Below, piece by piece: positions 1-7,865 of a stretch of 44,746 nt of DNA. Positions within the stretch are counted from its first letter, which is position 1. Each line of letters starts with the position of its first letter. This DNA is from Bdellovibrionales bacterium. Its GTDB lineage: Bacteria > Bdellovibrionota > Bdellovibrionia > Bdellovibrionales > UBA1609. The stretch lies in the NCBI GenBank assembly GCA_028283955.1, contig JANQSP010000074.1, forward strand, positions 1 to 44,746. Reading direction: 5' to 3'. The notes under the pieces are model-generated. The model made no database searches. It worked only from the letters and a program-made list of their open reading frames with translations, and had not been told where the DNA came from. A program made the translations under genes and the position numbers.

Positions 1-797
1 TCTTCCGCTCTTATCTCTTCTTCTGTTTTTTCGACTACGACAGGTGGTTTTCTTTCTCGAACCACTCTTTCCGGTTTTTGGTTTTCACGGGCTTCTATCA
101 GTAAGTCTATAATCTGTTGGTTTTGAACATGTTCTTCATGATGTCTGATAAGATTGGTTCCTGAATAATCTTTTATTGTTGGATCAGCTTGATGGTATAG
201 TACAGCTTTTACAGTAGCGGGACTTCTCATGTTATGGAGAGCAGCATGTCCTTTTTTATCTTGTGCATCGGGGTTGGCTTCATTTTGTAAGAGACCGGAA
301 GCTGTTTTTGCATCTACAGCATAGTGAAGGGGGGCTTCATCCATGGCATTCCTTGAATGCACTAATGCGGGGTCTGTCTTTAAACTAGCATCTATAGCGG
401 GTTTTTCTCCCACAAAAACCATGAGAAAAAAAGGAGGAAGATCCATGAAAGTACCTTCATATAAAAGTTCCGGTTTTTCATTGATAAGCTGTACTATTTC
501 AGCGGAAGTTTTTGTGAGTATATATTCAAATAAAGGGTTGGAGGTTTCTATTTTTAAATAACCCTCTTCCACCAAATGTCGTAATATTTCTTTTCTTTTT
601 TTTCCTTCCCTGACAAATCTATTAATAATTTTTTTTATAGTATCCTGCTCGAATTTTTTATTATGTGCTGAAAAATAACGATTAAGGCTTTCGGTAAACT
701 GCTGATTCATGGGTTTATCAAAAAAAGTTTTACTGCATTGCCCGGAATGGGAAGGATATATAAAAAGGGAAATAAGTAAGAAGAAGAAAGGTTTCAT
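1..797 (-). CDS. Secreted ankyrin-repeat protein, C-terminus beyond window
   Basis: An uninterrupted minus-strand frame runs from an ATG at 797 to the window edge, giving 265 codons with no stop, so the 3' end is missing. The first residues (MKPFFFLLISLFIYPSHS) form a signal peptide with likely cleavage near residue 18. No lipobox Cys is placed correctly, so a soluble periplasmic or secreted protein is likely. Residues about 150-235 hold ankyrin-like units (APLHYAVDA, GHAALHNMRS, QADPTIKDYSGTNL). The visible end is rich in Arg, Lys and Glu (EEEIRAE). Ankyrin repeats bind other proteins; the partner cannot be told. A second secreted ankyrin protein lies at 16301-18436. The gene diverges from the mscS-like gene across about 140 AT-rich bases. 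Confidence 0.85.
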   Translation of the reverse strand, partial: MKPFFFLLISLFIYPSHSGQCSKTFFDKPMNQQFTESLNRYFSAHNKKFEQDTIKKIINRFVREGKKRKEILRHLVEEGYLKIETSNPLFEYILTKTSAEIVQLINEKPELLYEGTFMDLPPFFLMVFVGEKPAIDASLKTDPALVHSRNAMDEAPLHYAVDAKTASGLLQNEANPDAQDKKGHAALHNMRSPATVKAVLYHQADPTIKDYSGTNLIRHHEEHVQNQQIIDLLIEARENQKPERVVRERKPPVVVEKTEEEIRAE

Positions 798-873
798 AAA
801 ATACCTGGTGCTTGAACAAGCAATTTATACCAAAATAAACACAGTTAAAAAATTAAAAAACTATCGTTTTTTG

Positions 874-879
874 TATAAT
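874..879 (+). promoter_or_regulatory. Possible -10 box for the MscS-family gene
   Basis: A perfect TATAAT lies 60 bases before the MscS-family start in an AT-rich divergent intergenic region. No convincing -35 box is seen, so this is a weak call. Confidence 0.3.
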
Positions 880-939
880 GTGTAAAAATTACAGAAAATA
901 ATTCACTATTTCTATTAAGTAATATAAATAGATAGTAAT

Positions 940-2085
940 ATGGATTTAAAGTGGCTGGATTTTTTATGGGATAAGATTCCTTTTGGAGGCAACCTGGGTC
1001 TCACTCTTGCCTTCACTGTTTTTATATTCTTATTGGCCTTTTTTCTCGGAAAGCCTCTTAGTTACATAGCTCGAAAAATTCTTCAGAAAATAGGTAAAAA
1101 GAGCCTGTTTTTTGAAACCTATATTGTATCCCGGATTGAAAAACCAGTCGGTATGATGAGCATAGCTCTTATTTGGCTTCTTATTTTGAACTTTATGCCT
1201 CCCTTATGGAAATACATGGGAGGCATCCCCTTGTTTTTATCCAAGCCCATAATCGGAGGTATTCAGGTTTTAATTAAACTGGTTATTGGTTCCGGTTTGG
1301 TATGGGTGGGTCATAATATGGTGGATGTATTAATTGATTTTGCCGCAAAACGTTTTTTAAAGGAGGAAAGCAAAAAAGAAAACGTGAAAAGTCATTTTCT
1401 CCCTTTTATCAGCCGTTTTATTAAAATTATCGTATTATGTTTTGGAACTTTATTGGTACTGCAAAGTTTAGGTATTAATGTGGTATCGCTGATGGCGGGC
1501 TTGGGTTTAGGTGGTGTCGCCATAGCTTTGGCCGCCAAAGATTCCGCTTCTAATGTTTTGTCTTATGTAAATATTATGATGGACAGGCCTTTTTCTGTAG
1601 GAGACTGGATAAGTTTTAATGATATAGAAGGAACTGTAATGGAGGTGGGAATACGTTCCTCTAAACTGAAAACCTTTTATGGTTCTGTGATTACAATTCC
1701 CAATTCTGTTTTAACCGATGCTAATATCGATAATCTGGGAAGAAGAAAAGCCCGGAGAACCCGGGTTTATTTGGGGGTGGAATACAACACTTCGCCTGAG
1801 AAAATAGAAAAGTTTATTGAAGGAATAAAAAAAATTTTAATGGATAATCCGTCCGTAAAAAAAGATTATTTTCAGGTTTATTTTACAGAGTTTGGTGCTT
1901 CCGAGTTAAAGATCATTATGAATTTTTTCTTACTGGTTAATAATTGGGAAAATGAACTAAAGGAAAAACAAAATATTTTTATGGCTATATTAAAACTGGC
2001 TAAAGAGTTGGACGTGAGTTTTGCTTTTCCCACCCAAACCATTCATGTGGACAGCCTGCCAACGGAAAAGAATACTGGAATATGA
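940..2085 (+). CDS. MscS-family small-conductance mechanosensitive channel
   Basis: This 381-residue membrane protein has hydrophobic helices at about residues 17-37, 72-90, 105-130 and 160-180. They are followed by the pore helix and the conserved MscS block: GLGLGGVAIALAAKDSASN, then RPFSVGDWI and the beta domain (GTVMEVGIRSSKLKTFYG, ITIPNSVL). The Gly/Ala-rich pore helix and the 'GD-I...G-V--I--R-T' beta domain are the family signature. Such channels open under membrane tension and release solutes during hypo-osmotic shock. The protein is longer than E. coli MscS (286 residues) because of extra N-terminal helices, as in many MscS paralogues. It stands alone and is followed by a palindromic repeat. 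The Shine-Dalgarno sequence is poor. Confidence 0.93.
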   Translation: MDLKWLDFLWDKIPFGGNLGLTLAFTVFIFLLAFFLGKPLSYIARKILQKIGKKSLFFETYIVSRIEKPVGMMSIALIWLLILNFMPPLWKYMGGIPLFLSKPIIGGIQVLIKLVIGSGLVWVGHNMVDVLIDFAAKRFLKEESKKENVKSHFLPFISRFIKIIVLCFGTLLVLQSLGINVVSLMAGLGLGGVAIALAAKDSASNVLSYVNIMMDRPFSVGDWISFNDIEGTVMEVGIRSSKLKTFYGSVITIPNSVLTDANIDNLGRRKARRTRVYLGVEYNTSPEKIEKFIEGIKKILMDNPSVKKDYFQVYFTEFGASELKIIMNFFLLVNNWENELKEKQNIFMAILKLAKELDVSFAFPTQTIHVDSLPTEKNTGI

Positions 2086-2086
2086 A

Positions 2087-2204
2087 CTCTCTCAAGTCAA
2101 AAGTCAGCTCAAAAGCTCAGACATGCGTTTTGCCACAGAGCCGACGTCCCGTCGCTCTGTGCTCAAAGCCGAACTCGTTTTGACCTGCTTTTGCCTTGAG
2201 AGAG
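2087..2204. repeat. Large imperfect palindromic repeat element
   Basis: The outer arms CTCTCTCAAG (2087-2096) and CTTGAGAGAG (2195-2204) are perfect inverted copies. Inside them CAAAAG, TCAAAA and CACAGAGC blocks also match the opposite arm. The centre (2135-2160) is a hairpin, ACAGAGCCGACG pairing with CGTCGCTCTGT, with one bulged base. The element starts two bases after the mscS stop codon. Its right half is homologous to 5310-5347 in inverted orientation, so it belongs to a dispersed family and is MITE-like. It could also act as a transcription barrier or terminator. No coding role is evident. Confidence 0.75.
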
Positions 2205-2313
2205 CATATGTCAGTCATTTCAGCTAAGAGCTACAGGTAAAATGAGGTACTTAAAATAAGATAACAGCCGAAGACTTCGTAGTGAGTGGGGTTTATGAGG
2301 TGGCAGACAAAAT

Positions 2314-2358
2314 GGAGGAGTTGGGCATAACGGTTACAATTTTGCCCTAATTAAAAAT
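2314..2358 (+). promoter_or_regulatory. rph leader with GGGCA/TGCCC hairpin, shared with rdgB
   Basis: GGAG (2317-2320), GGGCA (2323-2327) and TGCCC (2343-2347) followed by TAA and an A-rich spacer lead directly into the rph ATG at 2359. The same elements occur before rdgB (3206-3247) at identical distances from its start codon. GGGCA can pair with TGCCC. Without the hairpin the GGAG is too far from the ATG to act as a normal ribosome-binding site, and no nearer one is visible. Confidence 0.55.
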
Positions 2359-3093
2359 ATGAGAAAAGATAAGAGAAAAAAAGATGAATTGAGAAAAGTG
2401 CAAATGACTTCTCATGTTTTGGATCATGCGGAAGGGAGTGCTGAAATCATAATGGGAGGCACACGATTAATTTGTTCCGCCTCTGTGGATTTATCCGTGC
2501 CGAAGTGGATACAAACACCGGAAACAGGCTGGGTCACAGCGGAGTACGGAATGCTTCCCCGTTCCACTCACAGTCGAATGAGAAGGGATAAAACAGCTAC
2601 ATCCGGTCGCTCCCAGGAGATTTCCCGTCTCATTGGGCGTAGTTTAAGAACGGCTGTGGATTTAAAAAAATTGGGAGAAAGGCAAATTTGTATTGATTGC
2701 GATGTCATTCAGGCGGACGGAGGCACCCGCACAGCAGCTATTACCGGAGGTTTTGTGGCTTTGGCTTTGGCTCTTGGGCATCTGAAAAAAGAAGTGTTGA
2801 TTGAGGATATTCCCCTTCTTCACTATGTAGCTGCCGTGAGTGTGGGGATACAAAATGGGGAAATCTTATTGGATCTTTGTTACCAGGAAGACCAAAAAGC
2901 GGAAACAGATATGAATGTGGTGTTTGCCTCTACCGGACAGCTTATTGAGATTCAAGGTACGGCAGAGGGTAAAACTTTCAGCCGCAAGCAGTTAGATCAA
3001 ATGTTGGATGTGGCCTGGTCGGCCTGTCAAAATCTTTTCAAAGAGCAGGAAAAACTTCTACAATCTGTTTTTCCTCTTTCATTTTCCAAGTGA
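2359..3093 (+). CDS. rph: Ribonuclease PH
   Basis: The 244-residue protein has the usual length of RNase PH, a phosphorolytic 3'-5' exoribonuclease that trims tRNA 3' ends. Family landmarks are the start MRKDKRKKDELR (usually MRxDGRxxDxLR), GWVTAEYGMLPRST, the RLIGRSLR segment, DCDVIQADGGTRTAA and, near the end, the acidic AETDMNVV block expected at the phosphate/metal site, followed by IEIQGTAEG. The start at 2359 matches the family N-terminus. The neighbour rdgB follows in the same direction with a 154-base gap, a common pairing in bacteria. The leader resembles that of rdgB. Nothing is missing from the core domain. Confidence 0.96.
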   Translation: MRKDKRKKDELRKVQMTSHVLDHAEGSAEIIMGGTRLICSASVDLSVPKWIQTPETGWVTAEYGMLPRSTHSRMRRDKTATSGRSQEISRLIGRSLRTAVDLKKLGERQICIDCDVIQADGGTRTAAITGGFVALALALGHLKKEVLIEDIPLLHYVAAVSVGIQNGEILLDLCYQEDQKAETDMNVVFASTGQLIEIQGTAEGKTFSRKQLDQMLDVAWSACQNLFKEQEKLLQSVFPLSFSK

Positions 3094-3123
3094 ATTATAG
3101 TATTTTTATTAACCGGTTTTTCT

Positions 3124-3149
3124 GGATTTCCGCCTGCGCGGGAATGACG
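3124..3149. repeat. GC-rich short inverted repeat (dRS3-like), copy 1
   Basis: A 26-base unit with the core GGATTTCCGC-CTGC-GCGGGAATG forms a small hairpin. It differs by one base from the unit at 5351-5376. Its GC content stands out from the AT-rich surroundings. Motifs of this ATTCCC-N-GGGAAT form are widespread mobile or binding-site repeats in Proteobacteria. Confidence 0.7.
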
Positions 3150-3205
3150 ATTCCAAGTCAGAAATGATGAGATGAGGACCGCACCACAACACGTGAAAAA
3201 AACAA

Positions 3206-3247
3206 GGAGTTGGGCATTACATTTGAGAACCTGCCCTAAGTAAAAAA
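3206..3247 (+). promoter_or_regulatory. rdgB leader with GGGCA/TGCCC hairpin, shared with rph
   Basis: GGAG (3206-3209), GGGCA (3212-3216) and TGCCC (3232-3236) then TAA and an A-rich spacer precede the rdgB ATG at 3248. GGGCA starts 36 bases, and TGCCC 16 bases, before the start codon, exactly as in the rph leader. Confidence 0.55.
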
Positions 3248-3838
3248 ATGACTATATGGATAGCAACAGGAAATAAAGGTAAAGCGGCAGAGTTCAACTT
3301 ATTATTAAAAGGACATCAGCTTTATTTTCTAAAAGATATCCCCGGTTATCAGGCTCCGGAGGAGACGGGTTCTTCCTTTGAAGAAAATGCCCGAATCAAA
3401 GCGCAGGCTTTAAAAAAACAAAAACCACAGGAATGGGTATTGGGAGAAGACAGTGGGTTAGCGGTGCCCGCTCTCGGAAATGCTCCCGGTATATACTCCG
3501 CTCGCTATGCAGGCCCTGATGCCAAAGAGGAGAAAAATTTGATTTTATTATTAGAAAATATGAAATCTTTTGAAGATGAAGAGAGAGTGGCTTTTTTTAT
3601 TTCTCATATTGTTGTTTTTTCTCCTTTGGGAGAAGAGTATTCCGTTCAGGGAAAAACAGAGGGGTCCATTGCCTGTAAACCAAAAGGTGATAAAGGTTTT
3701 GGATATGATCCTGTTTTTATTCCAAGGGGAGAGACAAAAAGTTTTGCTCAGTTGGGGGTGAAGTATAAAAATCAGTTCTCTCATCGTTTTCGTGCCGTTC
3801 AGTTATTTTTATCGGAAATAAAAAAGAAAGCGCCTTAA
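3248..3838 (+). CDS. rdgB: XTP/dITP pyrophosphatase (RdgB/HAM1 family)
   Basis: This 196-residue house-cleaning enzyme hydrolyses non-canonical purine nucleoside triphosphates (XTP, dITP) to monophosphates, keeping them out of DNA. Evidence is the N-terminal IATGNKGKAAEF (family T/SxNxxK), GEDSGLAVPAL with the catalytic acidic residues, APGIYSARYAG, and the C-terminal GDKGFGYDPVFIP and NQFSHRFRA (usually SHR-KA). The length is normal. The start is fixed by the family N-terminus. It lies downstream of rph and shares its leader. It ends 26 bases before the convergent protease gene with no obvious terminator between. Confidence 0.96.
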   Translation: MTIWIATGNKGKAAEFNLLLKGHQLYFLKDIPGYQAPEETGSSFEENARIKAQALKKQKPQEWVLGEDSGLAVPALGNAPGIYSARYAGPDAKEEKNLILLLENMKSFEDEERVAFFISHIVVFSPLGEEYSVQGKTEGSIACKPKGDKGFGYDPVFIPRGETKSFAQLGVKYKNQFSHRFRAVQLFLSEIKKKAP

Positions 3839-3864
3839 AAAGTATATAAACATTCAGAATATAA

Positions 3865-5136
3865 TTAATGGTTTTCAGACAAAACACGTAAAACTATTTT
3901 TGCCTCAGTCAGTCCATGTTGATCTGCCCTTTCCGCCCAGGTTATTGCCAGATCATTATCAGGTTCTACACCTTCACCAAAGTGATACATAATGGCTAAT
4001 TGCAGTTCAGCCCGGGAGTACCCTTTGTCCGCAGCTCTTTTTACCCAGTAGAATGCCTGGTCAAAATCTTTTATTGTTCCTCGAGCGTTATAGTGCAGCA
4101 TACCCAAGTAATACTCTGCCTGAAAAAAATGTTTTTCAGCTGCTGTTTCCATCCAATGAAAACCGGCTTCATGATCAACGGGAATGTTTTTAACACCATT
4201 TATATAAATAAAACCCAAGCGATAGGCGGCAAATACAAAGTCCTGTGCAATTTCTTCATAAATATCTATCGCTTTTTGTATATCCGCTTTCATTCCTTTT
4301 CCGATAAAAGCGTAATTTCCAAGATTGTATTTAGCTAAAACAGATCCATTGTCAGCAGCTTGTGTAAACCATTGAACAGCCAAAGGTATATTATTCAGGC
4401 GATCGTACAATATAGCCAATGAGTATTGCGCGTCTGTATTTCCTTTTTTCGCTTTTGAGACCAAAACAGTTAATTGATTGTTAAAACAGTCTATAAAAGA
4501 GGAGCAGGAAAGAGATTGTTTGGATAAGAGGTTCTTAATATATGCAGTGGATACAAATTGCATAGTGGAAGGTAAACCAAAGTCTCTGATAATAATTCCC
4601 TTCAGATTGTTTGTATCCGGATTAACTACAGCTCCACCACTGGCACCGTTTAAATTCTGGAAATAAAAGTTATCAGACATTATAAAATGTTCTTTTTGGC
4701 CCAGAACATGACCTTTTACGGACTGAAATCTACCTAATGGAAAACCTATTAACTCAATTTCATCGAGTAAGTTGAAATGACTTTTTTCAGACATGGAGTA
4801 AAAAGCATCAGAGTGATAGTCCCCTGTTTCCAAAACAGCTAAATCATATTCCAGATCCAAATGCAGAATTTTTGTAACAGAAATAAGCTTTTGTGTTTCA
4901 GGGTCTTTAAATAAAAGATTTTTTTCGATGGGTTCGCTTAACTGATAAAGGTTGTGAGCTGCTGTTACCAGGATGTTGGATTCAACAAATACAGCTGAAC
5001 TGAGCACCACTTCCTGGGAATGAAGGGTTGAATAAAGCTGAACAACTTCAGGAGACTGGTCTCTTGTTTTTGCTTCAGTGAAAAAAGGGAAAAAAAAGCA
5101 AAAAATAAATAAAATAAGTTTTAAAAATTTAAACAT
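3865..5136 (-). CDS. Secreted trypsin-like serine protease with C-terminal Sel1 repeats
   Basis: A signal peptide (residues 1-22, ending TEA) leads into a compact S1-type protease domain (about 30-205). A plausible triad is visible: His61 in LVTAAHNLY, Asp98 in LEYDLAVLE and Ser166 in LNGASGGAVV, with GFPLG between. From about 228 to the end come five or so Sel1-like units (DAQYSLAILYDRLN, LAKYNLGNYAF, AAYRLGFIYI, AEYYLGMLHYN, AELQLAIMYHFGEGV), a TPR-like solenoid for protein binding. The combination suggests an exported protease that docks substrates or partners through Sel1 repeats; that role is inferred. No PDZ domain is present, so it is not HtrA/DegP. It stands alone on the minus strand, and the terminator-like repeats lie upstream rather than downstream. 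Confidence 0.85.
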   Translation of the reverse strand: MFKFLKLILFIFCFFFPFFTEAKTRDQSPEVVQLYSTLHSQEVVLSSAVFVESNILVTAAHNLYQLSEPIEKNLLFKDPETQKLISVTKILHLDLEYDLAVLETGDYHSDAFYSMSEKSHFNLLDEIELIGFPLGRFQSVKGHVLGQKEHFIMSDNFYFQNLNGASGGAVVNPDTNNLKGIIIRDFGLPSTMQFVSTAYIKNLLSKQSLSCSSFIDCFNNQLTVLVSKAKKGNTDAQYSLAILYDRLNNIPLAVQWFTQAADNGSVLAKYNLGNYAFIGKGMKADIQKAIDIYEEIAQDFVFAAYRLGFIYINGVKNIPVDHEAGFHWMETAAEKHFFQAEYYLGMLHYNARGTIKDFDQAFYWVKRAADKGYSRAELQLAIMYHFGEGVEPDNDLAITWAERADQHGLTEAKIVLRVLSENH

Positions 5137-5309
5137 AATAGATGCTTCTCTCTATATTAAATATGCAAAATCACTGCCAGAAAAGAGGTCTTTAAAAGTG
5201 TATTTTTTAGTAGAAAAATGTTGAAATTTTATACACTTATATAAAAAGTTACAGATAATATCTTAATATAATGATTTTTTAATTAAAAGAATGATAAGTA
5301 TGTTTCTAT

Positions 5310-5347
5310 CAAGGCAAAAACAGTTTAAAACGAGTTCAGCTTTGAGC
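5310..5347. repeat. Inverted homologue of the right half of the 2087-2204 repeat
   Basis: Read on the plus strand this segment (CAAGGCAAAA..AAAACGAGTTC..GCTTTGAGC) matches the reverse complement of about 2162-2199 with only a few differences. Beyond it, GGCTCTGT at 5376-5383 matches the ACAGAGCC of the first element. The central hairpin of the first copy is replaced here by a GC-rich dRS3-like unit. It is therefore a mosaic copy of the same family. Confidence 0.7.
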
Positions 5348-5350
5348 CCT

Positions 5351-5420
5351 GGATTCCCGCCTGCGCGGGAATGACGGCTCTGTCTTACAAACTACGTTAT
5401 TCCCACGAAAGCGGGAATCC
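5351..5420. repeat. Pair of facing dRS3-like inverted repeats downstream of pnp
   Basis: One 26-base unit (5351-5376, GGATTCCCGC..GCGGGAATGACG) faces a second (5395-5420, CGTTATTCCC..GCGGGAATCC) in opposite orientation. Each is itself a small palindrome and together they can form a longer stem. They lie 15 bases beyond the pnp stop codon and could end or protect the rpsO-pnp transcript. Confidence 0.7.
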
Positions 5421-5434
5421 ATGAAGCCTCTTTA

Positions 5435-7549
5435 TTAGGATTCTTTTTCCTCCAAAAGGACTTTTCGGCTCAGACGAATACGTCCATTATCCCCTATTTG
5501 CAGGACTTTCACTTTTACTGTATCCCCTTCCTTTAAGACATCTTCCACCTGACGGATGCGGCGATGGGAAATTTCGGAGATATGCAGGAGGCCGCTCGTA
5601 TTAGGGAGCAGTTCCACAAAAGCCCCGAAGGTGGCTATCTTTACCACTTTTCCTTCGTAAATAGCCCCTTCCTCCACTTCCGCACAAATACTCTGAATAA
5701 TATCTTTTGCTTTTTCAATTTTTTCTTTATCAGGGGAAGCAATGTAAATCTGGCCGGAGTCCTGAATATCCACTTTAACTCCTGTATCTTCAATAATTTT
5801 ATTAATGACTTTTCCTCCTGAGCCAATGACTTCACGTATTTTTTCCGGTTTGATTTGCATCATCTCAATTCGAGGGGCGTAAGGAGACATGTCTTCTCTA
5901 TATTGACTAAGTGTTTTGTCCATTTCACTTAAAATATGAAGACGCCCTTCTTTGGCTTGAGCCAAGGCTTCCTCCATAACTTCAAAAGAGAGGCTATCCA
6001 CCTTTATATCCATTTGTAATGCTGTGATACCTTGTTTTGTACCGGCCACTTTAAAGTCCATATCTCCCAGGTGATCTTCATCGCCTAAAATATCCGATAA
6101 AATTCTTACTTTGTTTTCTTCTTGTATTAACCCCATGGCGATACCGGCAACGGGATCTTTTATAGGTACTCCGGCATCCATCAAAGACAAGCACCCTGAA
6201 CATACGGTCCCCATAGAGCTGGAACCATTGGATTCCAAAACTTCACTGACCACCCTGATTGTGTAAGGAAACTGATCGTGTTGGGGTAAGATAGCTTTCA
6301 AAGCTTTTTCCGCCAGGAAGCCGTGACCGATTTCACGACGGCTTTGCCCTCCCATTCGACCTGTCTCACCCACACAAAAAGGCGGAAAATTATAGTGAAG
6401 CAGAAAATGTTTTTTGGAAAACCCGGAAAGAGCATCCACTTTCTGTTCATCATCTCCGGTACCTAAAGTCACTACACCCAGAACCTGTGTTTCTCCACGT
6501 GTAAATAAGGCGGAACCATGTGTACGGGGAAGAAAGCCCACCTGACAGGTAATGGGTCGCACTTCATTGTATTTACGGCCATCAATACGGGTTTCAGAGT
6601 CCAGGATAGTGGCACGGGCCAAGTCATATTTAAGCTTTTCCAATATTTCATTTGCGCTTCTTTTTTTCAAATTAGATGTGTTTTCATCGTCCTCTTCATT
6701 GGCAATATGCTGAACTATATCTTCTTTAAGCTCATCAAAAGCCTGGTAACGTTTTGTTTTTTCAGAAATACTGAGATTCTCTTTTACTTTCTTTTCTGAA
6801 AAGGATTTTATTTCTTTTTCCAGATTTTCTTCTACTGTAAAACCACTCCAGTTTCTTTTTTGAATATCACCTGATTGTTTTCTCAGATCATCCTGCATAT
6901 CCAGAAGAGGCTGTATACTTTCATGAGCAAACTTTAAAGCCTCTAAAGCTTCCTGTTCAGATACAAATAGAGCCTCCCCTTCCACCATAAGAAGACCTTT
7001 TCTCGTACCGGCCACAATAAAGTTAAGCGTTGCTTTTTCCAATTCTGTCAGGTCGGGATTGATCTGAAGTTTCTCGTTTATTTTAGCTACTTGAACAGAA
7101 GCGACAGGCCCGTTAAAAGGAATATCACTGATATGCAGAGCGGCTGAAGCACCTATGCCAGCCAAGACCCCTATAGATGTTTGTCCACTGTAACTGAGAG
7201 TTGTGGCTACAATTTGAGTATCATAGCAATACCCTTTGGGAAAACAAGGTCGAATAGGTCGGTCAATCATTCTGGCGGCGAGAGTGGCTTCATAAGAAGG
7301 ACGTCCTTCTCTTCTAAAAAAACCACCTGGAATTTTCCCGGCGGAATAAAATTTTTCCTGATACTCAACTGTCATCGGAAAAAAATCCAAATCTGATTTG
7401 GTTTTTAATGATACAACAGTTGTTAAAACTTTATCTTCGCCACAACTGACAAGCACTGAACCGTCTGCCTGCTTGGCCAGAGTTCCCGTTTCTATTGTGA
7501 AGGTTTTATCTTCTACTGTTGCTGATGATACATAAGGGGAAAAAGACAT
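5435..7549 (-). CDS. pnp: Polyribonucleotide nucleotidyltransferase (PNPase)
   Basis: This 704-residue protein has normal PNPase length. It is a 3'-5' phosphorolytic exoribonuclease of the RNA degradosome and of RNA quality control. Domain order: first RNase PH-like domain (about 10-215), helical linker, second RNase PH-like domain (about 315-540) with GDEDHLGDMDFKVAG carrying the catalytic Asp residues, KH domain (about 555-615, REVIGSGGKVINKI with the GxxG loop) and S1 domain (about 620-690, GAFVELLPNTSGLLHISEIS). The ATG at 7549 follows AAAGGA. It comes 47 bases after rpsO, the classical rpsO-pnp pairing. Inverted repeats follow the gene. Confidence 0.98.
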   Translation of the reverse strand: MSFSPYVSSATVEDKTFTIETGTLAKQADGSVLVSCGEDKVLTTVVSLKTKSDLDFFPMTVEYQEKFYSAGKIPGGFFRREGRPSYEATLAARMIDRPIRPCFPKGYCYDTQIVATTLSYSGQTSIGVLAGIGASAALHISDIPFNGPVASVQVAKINEKLQINPDLTELEKATLNFIVAGTRKGLLMVEGEALFVSEQEALEALKFAHESIQPLLDMQDDLRKQSGDIQKRNWSGFTVEENLEKEIKSFSEKKVKENLSISEKTKRYQAFDELKEDIVQHIANEEDDENTSNLKKRSANEILEKLKYDLARATILDSETRIDGRKYNEVRPITCQVGFLPRTHGSALFTRGETQVLGVVTLGTGDDEQKVDALSGFSKKHFLLHYNFPPFCVGETGRMGGQSRREIGHGFLAEKALKAILPQHDQFPYTIRVVSEVLESNGSSSMGTVCSGCLSLMDAGVPIKDPVAGIAMGLIQEENKVRILSDILGDEDHLGDMDFKVAGTKQGITALQMDIKVDSLSFEVMEEALAQAKEGRLHILSEMDKTLSQYREDMSPYAPRIEMMQIKPEKIREVIGSGGKVINKIIEDTGVKVDIQDSGQIYIASPDKEKIEKAKDIIQSICAEVEEGAIYEGKVVKIATFGAFVELLPNTSGLLHISEISHRRIRQVEDVLKEGDTVKVKVLQIGDNGRIRLSRKVLLEEKES

Positions 7550-7596
7550 AAGAGATCCTTTGTGATTAGATTGATGGTTTTATATTTAATAGTGAA

Positions 7597-7845
7597 TCAC
7601 TTTCTTAGGGACAATTGACTAATGGTTTCTTGGTAAATTTCAGGAGAGGTGTTCTTTATATAGTTTAGCAGCTTTTTTCTTTGGCTGACTATTTTTATGA
7701 GACCTCTTTTGGAATGATAATCTTTTTTATGCTTTTTAAAATGTTCTGTTAAATTATTAATCTTTTCAGTTAACAGGGCTATCTGGACTTCAGAACTACC
7801 TGTATCCGTTTCTGACCTCGAAAACTGTTTCACTGTTTCGTTCAC
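7597..7845 (-). CDS. rpsO: Small ribosomal subunit protein uS15
   Basis: uS15 binds 16S rRNA in the platform of the 30S subunit. Diagnostic segments are [27 protein letters not shown] and [12 protein letters not shown] place the start at a GTG (7845), giving 82 residues beginning VNETVKQF. A strong GGAGG (7853-7857) sits seven bases ahead of it, and the alignment with S15 (88-89 residues) begins there. An in-frame ATG at 7920 would add 25 unrelated residues and would place the leader hairpin inside the coding region. It lies between truB and pnp. A promoter and a terminator-like hairpin precede it. Confidence 0.95.
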   Translation of the reverse strand: MNETVKQFSRSETDTGSSEVQIALLTEKINNLTEHFKKHKKDYHSKRGLIKIVSQRKKLLNYIKNTSPEIYQETISQLSLRK

Positions 7846-7865
7846 CGGTTTGCCTCCAATTTTAT

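Noticed and set aside
2021-2227. Open frame of 68 codons across the mscS end
   Set aside because: It overlaps mscS in another frame and then runs through the palindromic repeat; composition and lack of a ribosome-binding site argue against coding.
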